Numbered from the stretch's first letter, positions 13,475 through 26,033 are shown. The stretch is 64,000 nucleotides of DNA from Timema cristinae (GCA_039000515.1 JBCFYV010000012.1:6740964-6804963); one strand, 5' to 3'. Program-made: numbers and translations. Notes: generated by a model from the sequence alone, not told the origin.

Positions 13475-14914
13475 ACACTATGCCTACCCTGTAAGGGACA
13501 ATTAGGTATGTATCATATCAATATAAAAGCTGAAATCTATTATATAAGTTACGTCAGTGAGTGGATGAGCTCAGTGAAGGGTTCCTACTCTCATAAAAAA
13601 AGTTATTGACGTCTCCAAAACAAGTCATAAGCTGTAAATCATGACAAACATCACAAATTGTCTTAAATGTCACTGAACTTGATTAAAACCTTTGCCTCTT
13701 GGGCAATCAATAAAGATAAGATAGGAAAATTTTCTCTAAGATATTATGTCACTTTTTGTTTTGAAGATTCTTCGTGTTTTTTATTTCTAACCATTAAATT
13801 TTATTTTTATAGTAATGGAGTCATAGCTAAAAATTGTTTAAATTTTATCTTTATAAATTTTACTTATTTTATTTTACATAACAAACCATTTAAAAAAATG
13901 AAAATCAAGGCACAAGTTAAAATTACCCTTAAAGTGTCCCTGCAATGAGACATTGAATTTCACGACTGGAAGAGATTTTTTTTAAATCTTTAATCATTCC
14001 GTTCTCTCATTCAATTTTCACTTTAAATATTTATTCCTCACACTCTCACGAATACATTGAGTCTAAGTGTCTTTAACCTTCTTGTCTTGTTTTATAAAAT
14101 TTTTATTCCACAGCTTTAAGTTGGTATAAGTGTTTACTATATTGTCAAAGCTCGCTCTTGTGTCGCCACGTCCTAAAATACACATATAGTCGGAAGCTGT
14201 AAGAAAGAACCAATTATAAAATATATTCATATTTTAATAGGAGGCTTTCATAACACCCAAGAGTGTTATTTGACAGATATTGATATTATCTATCAAAAGT
14301 GACAGCTTAAAATCAAATGACAAAACATATTAATACGGGGATGTGTAGCTAGTACCGTTTCTTACTGTCAGATGAGGCCCTTCCTATGAAAATTGGACTG
14401 TAAAGTTTGTTTGTAATTTGACAAAATTTTGAATATTTGATTTTTTCTTTAATTTCACTTAAATCCCTAACGCGAGTAATGGCCACCATTGGGGTTGTGC
14501 TTCCTCAAGAAAAAATAACATTATTGTGTTATTTTTATATTATTTTTATAGGTGCAGCGCTATTATCGGTTTGTAGCACATATAAAGTGACCGAGTGGTG
14601 TTGGGAGTTAAACTCGCATTACACTTCACTAGCATCGACTGACTGTATTCACGTCCTGGCCAACTTCACTAAGAAAGGTTTTTAAAATATGTCTTTGATT
14701 GTTTTTTCTCCAATTTTGTTCACAAAAATAAGGCCGATTTCCTCTATGATACTTTTATCATACCTATATATTATATTAAATGGTTAATTTCTTAATTTTT
14801 ATTTTTGCAGCAAATCTTTCTACGCGGTCAGGCTGTCTGATTCGATAATAAACCTTAAGTATTATAACATGGGCATTTTCGACTGCAATATTATTAGGAA
14901 TATTGACGTTATAT
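13475..14914. other. AT-rich unique DNA; one weak exon candidate
   Basis: No recognisable gene. At 14,548-14,684 (+) a less AT-rich stretch is open for about 45 codons, follows a TTTTTATAG acceptor-like site and ends AAG/GTTTTT, a poor donor. A second acceptor-like TTTTTGCAG lies at about 14,809. No protein family was recognised. A 93-codon open frame at 13,667-13,948 is AT-driven and looks spurious. Confidence 0.4.
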
Positions 14915-15240
14915 GTTACCCAAACTCAAAAATGTGAATTTTACGATTCAGTCTGTAACTTTGTATGTCTGATCCTGGGACTAAAACCGAAATGGTTTAA
15001 TGGATTTCATTCAAACTTAATATTTAGATAAAAAAATAGACATACCTTGACGACAATTTGGGAATAATTCTAGCTTTAAAAGTAAGGGTAGCTTACTGGT
15101 CAATATTTTTTGAATATTTCAACTTTTTGCAAAAAGACTTTAACTATTTTGTCCAATTAAGGTCATTGAGGATTGTTTTACTTGATAAATATCAATGTAT
15201 AATTTTTGGGGGGAAATTGGATCAAATGTAATTAATTTAC
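14915..15240 (+). repeat. dispersed AT-rich repeat, copy 2
   Basis: Shares with 2,040-2,110 and 32,395-32,680 the series: ACCCAAACTCAAAAA-like start, GAATTTTAC, a CTGT.TGT block, AATGGTTTAATGGATTT, then TTGATATTTAGAT-like sequence. No coding potential; the class is unknown. Confidence 0.5.
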
Positions 15241-15532
15241 TGATGATTGATCAAATTTTTTTAACTTGAAATTTATGTATAAGAATAAGATATGTACAAT
15301 TCTCTCCTTATATTTATTTTCTTAGCTTTACGCGTCTTAATACTCCCTCAGGTTATCCGAAACTTGTAAAAACTAATTTGTGAACACATATTGAGAATAA
15401 TTAAGCTTAATGGATGTATCAGTAATCACCTGTGAATAGGATAGAAAGCAACGTACTTATGTAAATATATAACCTCCAATGGCCGAGATTGAGATATAAT
15501 CACGACCTCCCGGGTCAGAGTCAGGAGCATCA

Positions 15533-15572
15533 ACACTAACACCAACACCAACACCAACACCAACACCAAGCC
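15533..15572. repeat. (ACCAAC)n microsatellite
   Basis: Six to seven copies of the hexamer ACCAAC or AACACC in a row. Confidence 0.9.
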
Positions 15573-15579
15573 TGGAAAC

Positions 15580-16250
15580 GGCTATAAGGTTAGATAAATT
15601 GAATCTGTTTTTTATTTGAGTAAATTAAGAAAATATAAATGATAGAGAAAAATTGCCGCTCTGTGTTTACCACAGATCCTATTTAAATACACTAAATGTG
15701 TGTACCTTTTTCAGGTATGACCACCTTGGACGTATTCCAAGAGTAAAACACCAAGTACCCCAACAAAGGAAGACATGAAATATATTTACGAGTATTTTTG
15801 GGGGAAGTGAAAGCCTCATATTTTCTTCTGACTGGCGTTAAGATTTACTGTGTTTAATAGTAACTGATGAAAGAGTTAAGGAAGGGTAAGAGGGTTGGAT
15901 TGGGGGGTGGAGGGGTAGTTATTAATGAAAGGTCTGATGATGAGAACGTGCCTACAGGCCTGGTCATTACGACTGACCCTCAGGGGAATATAAATCCCGG
16001 AGGTAGTGACGGGTAGTTCAAGGTATTTAGAGGAGAAGATTGGTAGGGGTAGTATTCTCCAGGCACTTCCTTTACACACGACTTCTACTGGAGGTTCTAT
16101 ACATACGGATATAGTCAGAACACGACATATAAACTAAGCTAAGAACAGTACTCTTAAGATTGTGAATAAAATCCAATTTCAAAATTAAAGACTTCATTTT
16201 AAGCTCATCCGAAACATTGAAACTTCTTATGGTCACTGTAGCGTTGACTA
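15580..16250. other. no gene recognised
   Basis: Mixed-composition DNA with a G-rich patch near 15,890-15,920. Short open frames only. Confidence 0.5.
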
Positions 16251-16254
16251 TAGA

Positions 16255-16420
16255 TGTATTCTTTCTCCCTTGCTCTCTCTCAATTTCTTTATCACTCTCT
16301 CTCGCTATCTCACTTTCCCTCATTCTAACCTTACTCTCTCTCGCTATTTCATTCTCCATCAATCTTTCTTTCTCAAGAGCCATCTCTCTCTATTTCACTT
16401 TCTCTCCCCCCCTCCCCTGG
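16255..16420. repeat. pyrimidine-rich low-complexity tract
   Basis: CT-rich strand with a duplicated unit of about 55 bp (ACTCTCTCTCGCTAT at about 16,292 and 16,331). The Glu/Arg-rich open frame read on the minus strand here (16,072-16,383) is an effect of this composition. Confidence 0.8.
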
Positions 16421-16469
16421 TAAGTTGTAAGACAATAATGGAATTGTGCTATTAAAAAAATACCAAACT

Positions 16470-16665
16470 CTTTGGTCACGTGGGCTACTACGTTAACTTT
16501 ATCTAGTCAGATCTGTCCGGGGTTCAAATCCCATTCAAGTGTTTTTTTATAATTTCGTTTCTCTCTGCTTTCACTTAAATGAAGGTATATTTCCTCTAAA
16601 TTCTACCTTCCTCACCCTACCCCACTAATTTATATATCCGTTTGGCCCTAAGAGGTGTTGAGGGG
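16470..16665 (+). repeat. SINE-A, diverged
   Basis: tRNA-like B box GGGGTTCAAATCCC at about 16,519, followed by the family middle (TTTCCTCTAAATTCTACCTT) and a CCCACTAAT segment. Confidence 0.65.
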
Positions 16666-16679
16666 GAGGAAGGATCCTT

Positions 16680-17205
16680 CATTTCTAAAATACTTATAAA
16701 AGTTCTCGGCTGATCCACTTTCTTATTTCTTTAAATTAAAATTATGTTCAGAAAATGGTACGATTGAATTAGTTATCATGTGGTAATAATGTAACTACTC
16801 TTTAAGGTTATCGCCTACCAGAGTGCTGAGAAACGTTGCAGGCGTTCAGACTCTTCTGATACGATTAAAATATGTTCAGTTTTATTATTAAAACAATTTG
16901 TTATAAATTCAAATTACTGGTACCTATTTTATTTTATTTTCAACTGCGTTTTATTCGAGATTTTCCAGTTCTGAGATCAAAGTACTGTACGTGTTAATAA
17001 ACTAAAATGTATGATACTTAAAACAAATAAAATTATGTTTAAATAACTTCACAACAAAAAATTATTTGATATTAGGTTATTGCTTAAGTGTTTTTTAAGC
17101 TTCATAATTGTCAATAAAAATAAAAAATATAGCAATGTGTGGATTTATTATACTTCAAATAGGTGGCACCCTTAACCTTTGACTAGATTTATCTCATCCT
17201 GATTC
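16680..17205. other. no gene recognised
   Basis: AT-rich DNA with no repeats or open frames of note. Confidence 0.5.
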
Positions 17206-17209
17206 TCTC

Positions 17210-17445
17210 TTGGTTTGTCGAATGGTATAAGGTTCACTCTCACAATAGACTGGGTTAATTATGACGAGGATATTGTGGTTCAAATCATGGTTGAGTGCAA
17301 TGAGAGGTTTTTCACCTAATGGTTTTCCACTTTTTCTCTAACTAAGTACGGGTGCATTTATTCTAAATTATACCTTCCTTACTCCTATCCTAATAGTGTA
17401 AAATGCAGATTGTCTGACTGGTTAGATAGACATGATGCACAAAAC
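17210..17445 (+). repeat. SINE-A
   Basis: Head with TCACTCTCACAATAGACTGG, B box GTGGTTCAAATCATG, then GGTTTTCCACTTTTTCTC and a CCTATCCTAATAGTG tail region. Orientation +. Confidence 0.7.
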
Positions 17446-17599
17446 CAAATCAACTTATCACTTGACATTCGACCATGAAACATATTGTGTGTAGGTACGA
17501 GTATATTCGACTAGAAGTTAGTAGTTAGGTTATAGATCCCACAGAGGGTTGAACCAAGGCCATGCTTGCACCCAAAGCAGTGGCTGGGTGCTGAAAGTC

Positions 17600-17790
17600 A
17601 GACTCACACTGCACTTTGTTACCGTCGACAAAAAGGTCGAGGTTTGAATACCGTCACGGTGAACTGGGTTTAGTGTTCCACACTTGAGTCTTCCTTTTTC
17701 CAAAATCGTGCAACTCTAATGAGGCTACATTTCCTGTAAGCTACCCTCTTCATCCCTACCGCTAAATAAAGTATTTGATACCCCTGGGTT
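17600..17790 (+). repeat. SINE-A, diverged
   Basis: B box GGTTTGAATACCG at about 17,640, then the ACATTTCCTGTAAGCTACC middle and CCCTACCGCTAA. The lost tail and many changes suggest an old copy. Confidence 0.6.
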
Positions 17791-17794
17791 TGAA

Positions 17795-18484
17795 CATATC
17801 CTTGTTTTTTTATAACCCTTTTTAGAGAATTGGTTGTATTACAATTTATTGTACTTTTTAGTTATGTTAAATTGGTGAAAGCATCATGGCTATTTGATTA
17901 ATTAAAATGCCATACATATTCTGGTCTCTTCAGATTAAGTTTATAATAAGCATTGTATTGAAATTATCAATACAACATAGATTATATTCAGACTTACAAT
18001 AACATGAATATTGAAAAAAATTCTCAGTAGTTATCTAATTGTTCCTTGAATTGATAGCTAACCAGTTAATAAAATGCACATACACACAAAAAGGTATGTG
18101 TGACACAAGTTTTAAGTTATATTACATTGTTAGAACACGCAGCAGAAAGCCAAATAGCGTGTTATAGCCATAAACTAAAACAAATAAAAAGTAAAATAGT
18201 TTATAATAATTGACTCTTTAAATAAATATAAAATAGATTGATCAAATGCATTGGTTTTCGTAAATGGGCTAGCAATAACATTTTAAGAGCTGGAATAAAA
18301 TAATGTTGGTTGACAAAAATGTCCTCTTATTAATTGTTTCTCCAAGGGGATAATTAGTTAAGCTCTCCTACCCTCCCTGATAACCTTTTCTAGAAACAAA
18401 ACGTCAACATGCGTCGGGGAGCTCACGCACAAAACATCACGTTCGTCTAGCCTATTTTTCTGGCAACGGGAGGTCAAAAAGAAT
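17795..18484. other. AT-rich DNA, no gene recognised
   Basis: No open frame or repeat found, apart from short A/T runs. Confidence 0.5.
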
Positions 18485-18595
18485 TCCTTAAATAGTTTAC
18501 CACTCTTTTAAACTTTACCTTCCTCATCTCTACCCCATTAAATAAATTAAAAGTGGAGATAGACCTAATGGGTAGTAAGACGTGGCACACAACAC
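18485..18595 (+). repeat. SINE-A 3' part
   Basis: TTTACCACTCTTTTAAAC, ACCTTCCTCATCTC and the tail AATGGGTAGTAAGACGTGG are all in family order. Confidence 0.7.
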
Positions 18596-18599
18596 TAAG

Positions 18600-19655
18600 T
18601 ACAGTATATCCTGATGAATCAAACTATCGAACAGATATTGTCAGAAATTGAACGCAAGAAATCAGTCGATCTCCCCTAGCAGAATCCAACATCAGGGTGG
18701 GCTTGCACCTAACCGAAAAACCTTATAAAAACTGGAGTTGCTCCCCTAAAAACGCTGACCACTTAATGAACGCTTTTAGAACGAACCCACTAAGTAAAAG
18801 AATGGGGTTAGAGGGGTGTATGGAGTGAGATTTAATGTCCAGAATAGAAAAAAAAGAAGTTATCTTTCAAGGGGTATTGGCTATCGGGAGATAATTGGCT
18901 ATCGGTACAATCGAAATAACAGGTTGCACCACCTCGCTTCGCGATTCCAACCTGACGGGGCTGATTGGGCCACCACGGTAGGGTTTTTGTTTCTCCCTAT
19001 TTTTTTTCCATGTGGGGGAGGGGGGGGGGGTCGTCCCCAGGGTAGTTTATTTCTATTTTCCTTTCCTGTTTATTGTTCAAGAAATTTCGTCCCTTTTTAA
19101 GGCTTCAATAAAGACGTCTTGTAAGGGCTGAGCTGCGCATGTGCTGTTAAGGGTAGGATGGAACATCCTTCTTATGGAAGAAAGATGCTCCTCTCTAATT
19201 AGATGACGTTCAACTGCCCTTAGAGCTTTACAGTAGTCCTCCACCTCCACTGACAAGGTCCGGTGAGACCGGTGTGACAGAAAAAGTCACGGGATCATTT
19301 AAAGGTCCCCCCACCCCTTAATCTTCAAAGTCTACTCCCACCCTCACAGAGGACCCTATTTTTCAACGTCAGAGTTTCTTAGAAGACCTCCCGCTAGAGT
19401 CTTCTTTAATCTGTGTTTCCTTGCCAACCGTGGTCCAACATTACAATGGATTTTGTCCTTATGATAACAACCAAAGTTACGAGACACTATCGGGATAAAT
19501 GCTGGGTAACACGTTTCTATTCCGTGCTCTATCTGAAGCTAAGGAATATCATACAAACTATTGTCAACATAGATCTTCTAAGCTCATCGGTCGAATGAAA
19601 CTGTCTCGGTCTAGACATGTACACATATGTCTGGGAATTGTCTGGTATGAGTGAT
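18600..19655. other. no gene recognised; poly-G run
   Basis: Includes a 12-13 bp G run at about 19,019-19,030. Open frames at 18,816-19,100 and 19,413-19,598 resemble no known protein and have no supporting structure. Confidence 0.45.
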
Positions 19656-19659
19656 ATCA

Positions 19660-21120
19660 CTATATAGGCCTATTGTTTTTGAGGTAAAAACTCGTTTATG
19701 GTTAGTTAGATTTATTTTTAAAAAGCTTGAAACATTTTAAAAATTACTGTAACAATTTTGTTCCCAGTTGGGATTATGGGAGTGTTTGACATGACAGATT
19801 GAACTATATACTTGTTTTTTGGAAAGTAAAATTGTTTAAGGGTAGTTTAACAAGTCTATATATTCATTTAATAGTAGTTTACTGAGGGTGATTTTTTAAA
19901 TTTGAATATTAAAACAATGGCATTATATATTTGGTTTAAAATGGTTACATGTTATATTATAAATAATTGTAATCATTTGTTTCCTAAAAAAAAATAGTAT
20001 AATTTGCTGATAATTAATTTATGTAAAAAATAATATATTTGTTTTTACAATCTTGTTTAAAATTGTTATTGGGAGACTATTTTACATGATCAATAATAAT
20101 GTTACCCGCTTCGGTGGACTTGTGGTCTAACGTGCTACTCTCTTGTTAGACTAGAATGCCGAAGACGTGGAAATTGGGGTTCGATCTCAGTCGGGTACAC
20201 GGATGGTGGTTATAAGCTTTCCTTCCACGTGAATACGGGTGCACTTCCTCTAGATTAAACCTACCCAATTCCTGCTCATTAGTGCAATTAGTACCCAGGC
20301 GTATAACCTGAATGGGTAGTAAGACGCGCTGCTAAAAAAGAGTGTGTTTTTTTTAAAAATACATTTATTTAAGAGTAGTTTATTTACTACAAATTAAAAA
20401 AAGGTTTAAAAAATATACATTGTCCTTGAAGATTGTGTTTAAATTGGGTATCTGGGAATAATTTTTCACGATAAATAATAACACGTTTTTATTTTTACAA
20501 ATTACACGTAAGTTTAGGGTGTATGTTCAAACTTGATATTTGAATGCAATGAATTAATACCCTGGGATGATTTTTTATTATTATCTTAGTCCTCAAATTA
20601 AGGGCATTTTACTGATGAATGATTTTTTTATTCTAATTTTTCAAAAATAGCTATAACGATTTTGTTTAAAAGTGTTATCTTGGAAGTGTTTAATATGACA
20701 AATAACACTGTATACTTGTGCTTGGGGTAAAAATTCGCCAAGGGCAGGCTTATTGATTAGTGATTTTAGAAAATTAAAATGTTTCGACAGTTGCTATAAC
20801 GATTTTGTTTAAAATGTATATTTTATTTTGAGAATGTTTGACATCATAAAGAAAATTGCATACTTGTATTTTGGGAGAAAATTCGTTTAAGGTAAGTTTA
20901 TTGATCACAGATTTTTTTAATTTTAATATTTCAAGAAATGACTAAATTTTGACAATATTAGTTTTTCCTTTAAAAATATATAAGGGTGCCTTATTGATGA
21001 CTGATCTTTTTTTCAATAGAAATTTTGTGAAAATATGTCTAAATATTTTGTTCAACATTGGTATTTGGAGTCTATTTTACATTAAATAAATAATATTTGT
21101 TGGTTTTTATAAAATGTATT
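19660..21120. repeat. degenerate AT-rich tandem repeats
   Basis: Recurring blocks: CTATAACGATTTTGTTTAAA at about 20,651 and 20,794 (about 143 bp apart), GTGTTTGACATGACA-like at 19,784, 20,690 and 20,847, and a TACTTGT..TTGGG..AAATTCG block at 19,810, 20,713 and 20,866. The units have diverged and the order is only partly regular. A SINE (20,106-20,338) has inserted into the array. Confidence 0.6.
20106..20338 (+). repeat. SINE-A
   Basis: Starts CGCTTCGGTGGACTTGTGG, B box GGGGTTCGATCTC, and ends with the family tail ATGGGTAGTAAGACGCGCTG then A-rich. Nearly full length. Confidence 0.85.
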
Positions 21121-21139
21121 AATTTAAAGTTGGTTTCTA

Positions 21140-21775
21140 AATGCCAAGCTCATCTAGTCTGATTTTCTTACCATAGGAAGTTAAGGGTTCAAATTTCGGC
21201 CAGACTCAATGTCAATATTTTTGATCCTAAGGTGTTTTATCACCTTCCCTCAACACAAATACGGGTACATTTCCTCTAAACTTAATTTACCACATCTCTA
21301 CCTTATTATGATGATGGGTTTTCAACCCAAAGGTTGGTTTAATGCGCTTCTCATCCATCCGGGGCTTGACATTTGTTCATCCCTTCGGCTGGTTAGTGCT
21401 GTCCGCACCATCTGTTAAAAAATTAATGTAGGCTACTAGGGAAATTCATAAAGTGCGGTGGTTTTCTGTTGCCTTCCACACTGACATTTTTGCTAACGAG
21501 TGAGAAACATCCTACTGATTTTGTCGAAAAGGTATGTTCATATATGTACCTTCCAGTGTTCTTTCACATGCCAAATCTACATGGGAACAACGGCTTGACT
21601 TCCCTTCTGAAGGAGGTTGTGCTATGAATTTTTATCACTCAAGGAAAATCCATCGACCTCAGCTAGGTTTGAGTCCTGAGGCGAGAATTTTTTACCTCAA
21701 GATCACCAAAGTCGACCATAGACTATTAGTGGAATTAAAATTCAGTTAGCGTATTATGGTAGTAAGATGTGGTGG
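21140..21775 (+). repeat. SINE-A split by another SINE
   Basis: 5' part 21,140-21,303 (B box GGGTTCAAATTTCGG, then ACATTTCCTCTAAAC) and 3' part from about 21,735 (TTAGCGTATTATGG, TAGTAAGATGTGG). The interval holds a SINE-E in the opposite orientation, so the A copy is older. Confidence 0.65.
21305..21733 (-). repeat. SINE-E, about 430 bp, inserted in SINE-A
   Basis: Aligns along its length with 61,588-61,975: shared GGTTAGTGCTG, ACCATCTG, TAGGCTA, CTACATGGGA, GAGGCGAGA blocks. Read on the minus strand it begins with a tRNA-like head (GGTGATCTTGAGG and a B box written in reverse near 21,660-21,680), which supports a tRNA-derived SINE transcribed leftward. Confidence 0.7.
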
Positions 21776-21819
21776 ACATGTTAAAGAGAACTACTTACAA
21801 GTACAGTATCGTCAGGTGC

Positions 21820-21938
21820 AGCTAGCTTTGAAAAGGTCCCTCAATGCAGCTGGTTGAAGTTTGAACCTCGACCTCTCCATTAACGGACATCAAGGACAAG
21901 GTGCTTTAGACCATTCAGCCACCACAACGGTGGGTTCA
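21820..21938 (-). repeat. SINE head fragment
   Basis: On the minus strand: GTGGTGGCTGAATGG, GGTCTAAAGCACC, and a B-box-like GGTTCAAACTTC. Family A-like head without a clear tail. Confidence 0.5.
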
Positions 21939-21939
21939 T

Positions 21940-22740
21940 ATTATATTGTAACAACGTGTACAATACATGGTTCGTCCACCCCTGAAACAAAGATCCCAGA
22001 CAACGGCTGCTTTGAATGACAGAGAGAGAAAGAGCTCCAGTGTTGAATTAACGAGTGGTCCTGTTTTATAGTCGTACTTAACAGTTCGGTGTGTTTAATT
22101 CCAGCAGGTTATTATGGGACTAACTCGCCCAGTAATGAAGTGTTAAGTTATTACACGTGCCGATGTAAATGAGTTCTCAACCGCTGGCGGCGTTGCTTCA
22201 CACCACTAAGATTTCAAGGGCCCGAGAAACAAAATACAATCGTCCGTCTTAAGAAGAAAGATCTTATGTACATTCATGAAAACATTATACACTACTAACG
22301 TATTCTGTTTTAATCATTTTGTATAACTAGATAACTCTAGGAGCCACTACGCCAAATGAGACCTACTAAATACTTTAAAATAGTATCCTTTTTGTTAACC
22401 TCAGAATTAACTTTTAATGTAAAATAAGTGTAATTAATTTATTTTTTAGTTAATGTGTCTCAAGCCACAGTGACGCAGATAACATCACAACGACGCATTT
22501 ATGAATATAATATCCTCAACTCGATTACGAGAAGAAGTTACAAGTTACATCTGGTTACAAAAGCAAACAAGGAATCAAGTTTGACAGACATGTCCTTCAG
22601 TAAGACTACTTTATTGATTTCAAGGATTACATTTCAATGCGAACAAGAGGACATATCGACAGGCACAGATTCTCTAGTTTCACAGTTATTATTGTAATAA
22701 AATAAAACCCACATTAGCCGTCGGATGGTCTAATTAAGAC
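21940..22740. other. no gene recognised
   Basis: An 80-codon open frame at 22,455-22,697 (+) follows an acceptor-like TTTATTTTTTAG and includes a region rich in Ser, Thr and Lys. No family was recognised and nothing else supports it. Confidence 0.3.
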
Positions 22741-23040
22741 AAAGGTGGGCAAACTTTTCTCTTCAAGGCGCATAAACATCTGCAAGATCTCTAGCGGGCC
22801 GCATGTGATAAAAATCTAAACTTACTAAATAATTAACATTATTTTCACAAAAAAATACATTTAATAGTCACATCATTTTGGTATACAAATCAAGTAGTAG
22901 GTAAAATCTAATACCATAACAAATAAATTTAAATATTTCATTACTCATGTTGCGTCTTAGTCTACCTAAATATTGTAACTCCTCAAACTGTTATCGTTAA
23001 TGGGATGTATGCAACTGTCTAAAATCCTGCGCGCCACATG
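22741..23040 (+). mobile_element. hAT-like terminal fragment
   Basis: The start AAAGGTGGGCAAACTTTT, AAGGCGCA and then GCGGGCCGCATG resembles the 5' end of many hAT elements (CAGGGGTGGGCAAAC...GGGCCGCA). A partial inverse (GCGCGCCACATGCAC) near 23,020 may be the other end. No target duplication confirmed. Confidence 0.35.
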
Positions 23041-23044
23041 CACT

Positions 23045-23185
23045 TTTTCACAAATGATTTTACCACTCTCTCTTACCTAAACGCGGGTACATTTCCACTG
23101 AATTCTACTTTTCCCATATCTACCCCATTAGTGTAACTATGCAAATAGTCTGAATGAATACTATGACGCAGTACATAAAGTAAAA
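23045..23185 (+). repeat. SINE-A 3' half
   Basis: TTTTACCACTCTCTC, GCGGGTACATTTCC, ACCCCATTAGTGTAA and a diverged tail ending ATGACGCAGTACA. Confidence 0.65.
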
Positions 23186-23325
23186 TAGATTGTTTTAAAG
23201 CTGTTATCACTTTTAGCAAAATGATTACAAATTATTAAACCCGGGGGGTTAGGATGATGACATTTGCTTTAGGGGAAGAATGCCTGTATTAGCCTAGAGG
23301 CTTATAGGGGAAAACCGAAGTTTCA

Positions 23326-23505
23326 CTATCCGCGTCCTACTACCCGTCCGGGGTGAGTAGGGATGAGGAAGGCAGATTTTAAAGGAGGTGTACACGCAAT
23401 TGTGTGGTGGGAGAAAGTGGAAACGTTTAAGGAAAATCACCAAAGTATCCCAAGCGGGATTGGAATCATAACATCAACTCCCCCAGTAAACCAGATAAGA
23501 CGAAA
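23326..23505 (-). repeat. SINE-A
   Basis: The minus-strand tail appears as CGTCCTACTACCCGTCCGGG on the plus strand, followed by GATGAGGAAGG, a GTGTACACGCAATTG block and GGAAAATCACC. The head is diverged. Confidence 0.75.
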
Positions 23506-23509
23506 CGGG

Positions 23510-25515
23510 AGTTAGACGTAAGAAAGGAAGCAAAGGAAAAATATATAATTTGTATTCACTATTATTCCAAAAGAAACGTTGGCAGGGATCAAATATTTGA
23601 CGGAAAATAATAAAGTTTTGCTCACCTTAAATGTATTTTAACATGCGTTGACGTTTGAGAAAGGATTTTTGTGAACAGATTCAATTTATAACGACAATAA
23701 CGTTTTTTAATAGTGTATCCACTATATTTAAATTGATTTTGTGTTTGTGTATTATATATGTGGGTGTTTGTGGAGATAGAGGGTTTGGGATGGAGGGGTT
23801 AGTTGGGTAACTATGCGTATATACGTGAGTAAAATAGATGTTTTAGAAGCTTTCTTCAAAAATACTTTATTTCGAATCAACCAGACTTTAATAGAACTAT
23901 GGGCTTATCTAATTAAGGTGCTGTCTAAAAATTTGTTCAAAATATGTCTATTAATTCTATAAGTAGAAAACCATTTTGGAAAAAACTAAAGTTTGTTTGA
24001 ATGGTCATTAGTTTGTATTTAATATCTTAAAATGAACATATAATACGCATGCTAGTTTATATTTTACATTTTATTGGTATAATACCTCTTAGAGAAAGAG
24101 AATAATTTCTCCCTTGCATTATGCACGTCAGTCTTACCTATCCCATCCTGTCAAAATAATGTCTAAAAGAAAAGGGTATTCGAGACAAAATATTGGCAGA
24201 TGTCACCTTTTACTCCCACCTTGGTTTGAAGCCATTTTAGGCTAATGGGTCTTCAGTACTTTAATTAAATCACTACCTAGGGAATAATCAATTCTGCGTT
24301 TGCTCCTAGCATTTATTTAGTTTTAAGAAAAACAAGATGTTAAGAAATTGAGAAATAACAATATTCTGTAAGTATATAAACTAATGAAGTTATTAGGCTA
24401 CTTTGAAATCAGGTCTTAGGAAAAATTAATCAGCTGCTTCAAACTTAAGATAATTCGTATTCATTAAGAGTATTTGGCGTATCCTTTCTGAATCAACATG
24501 CTATATCAGCACATGATTTAACTAACTAATTAACTTACACACAGTACCAATTACCCCAACCAATAATATAATTTTGGTCATCCCGGAAATCGCACCAAGG
24601 ACTATTAAATCAGAAGGTTGTCACACTACTGACTGAGCTAATATTTCGGATTGCTCTCGCCCAAGAGTGAGAGGATAGTTTCCAAATGAATACCTTTGGT
24701 AGTGAAAAGTTTGCGGTGGGGGTTAGCCTCGAAGAAGAGTTTATATAATATTTTTTTCCATTCTCACTTCACGCCAATTTTGATGCATCCTCTCACATAC
24801 AAACTTCTCACTTATTTCCTTCAGGTTAGATGGTCACATGTACAGATCCATTTTCATAGAAAGTTGGAAAAAAAAAGTCACTAGACCTACTTTTACGTAT
24901 GCAGTTGATAAATGTGACCTGCACCTGCCATTTTTTATATATAATATCAATCCTACCTCTAATATAACACTAATAATATATTAAAAAGGATGTTATCAAT
25001 ATTGAGAGCAAAGAAAATTGTCTTTCCCAAACGTTTTCCCCTGCCAGAATCATACAGTAGCTATCCTCGCTTCTTGCTACTCGTAGAATTACACTGATGG
25101 GGTAAGGACGAGAAACAGGGCTGCCACTAACTTTAGATATAAAACATTCCCATGTTTTACGAGCTTTTAAGGATGAGTCACTTTTTTTTATCAAAACAAC
25201 TTTAATTTAAGCATATATTAATTGTATTTCATTTGTAATAAAAGTGACTCGTGTGCAGTCACGTGTTGAAAAATATGAAGATACGTGCTTGATAAGGAAC
25301 TCTATGCAGACGTTACTCTAGGCAATGTTTCAGTAAAAGGGTATAGAGGATAAGATACAATCATATTAGAATTAACGGTTTCAGGTTATAATTTATTCAA
25401 TACATATACCTACTTTTAAGATTGGCGTTAAATGTTACCAATTCACAAATATGTCACAGTTTTTATCATCTATTTTTAGCAAATTTCATCTGTCCTCCCG
25501 GCTCTCCCGGGTGCT
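23510..25515. other. AT-rich DNA, no gene recognised
   Basis: Only scattered short open frames. A tRNA-like patch around 24,570-24,680 is too diverged to class. Confidence 0.45.
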
Positions 25516-25519
25516 TGGA

Positions 25520-25690
25520 AACCCTGAGAAAGGAGTAATTTTGAGAAAGTATAAATACATTTTCGTAGAGGTAGAATGGGAAACAATGTATGGAAAACAA
25601 CCTCAGTACAAAAGGCGGGGATTCAAACCACCCCTCCTCGTCACCACCAAATAAGACTACACGGGACTGATGCCTTTATTGGTGTGTCAA
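25520..25690 (-). repeat. SINE-A head fragment
   Basis: The plus strand shows GGGGATTCAAACCACCCC and CTCCTCGTCACC, the reverse of a tRNA-like B box and the following spacer. The rest is diverged. Confidence 0.45.
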
Positions 25691-25772
25691 CTGGTGTGAT
25701 ATTTTGGCACTGTAATATAACTTAGATAAAACACACACACCTATATTAAGTGTAATTTTAACAAGTTAAAAC

Positions 25773-26033
25773 CCGCCTCTGTGGCGTAGTTGGCTAACGC
25801 GCTTGTCGTGTTGAGCTCTACTGTTGAGGACGGGGAGATCGAGGTTCGAATCTCGGTCGGGTGAACTGGGGTGGTTTTCCCTAAATGGTTTTCCACTTCT
25901 CCTCCATGAAAATGCGGGTTCACTTCCTCTCATTCAACCTTCCCAATTCCTAATCCATTAGCGGTATTAGTACTTAAAGCGTATAACCCGAACGGGTGGT
26001 AAGACGCGGTGCTAAATAATAATAATAATAAAA
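25773..26033 (+). repeat. SINE-A, well preserved, (AAT)n tail
   Basis: A box GGCGTAGTTGGCTAACGC, B box GAGGTTCGAATCTCGG, middle GGTTTTCCACTTCTCC, tail CCCGAACGGGTGGTAAGACG, then (AAT)n. Among the best copies for a family consensus. Confidence 0.9.

Noticed and set aside
16072..16383. Glu/Arg-rich 103-codon frame on the minus strand
   Set aside because: Produced by the CT-rich low-complexity tract.
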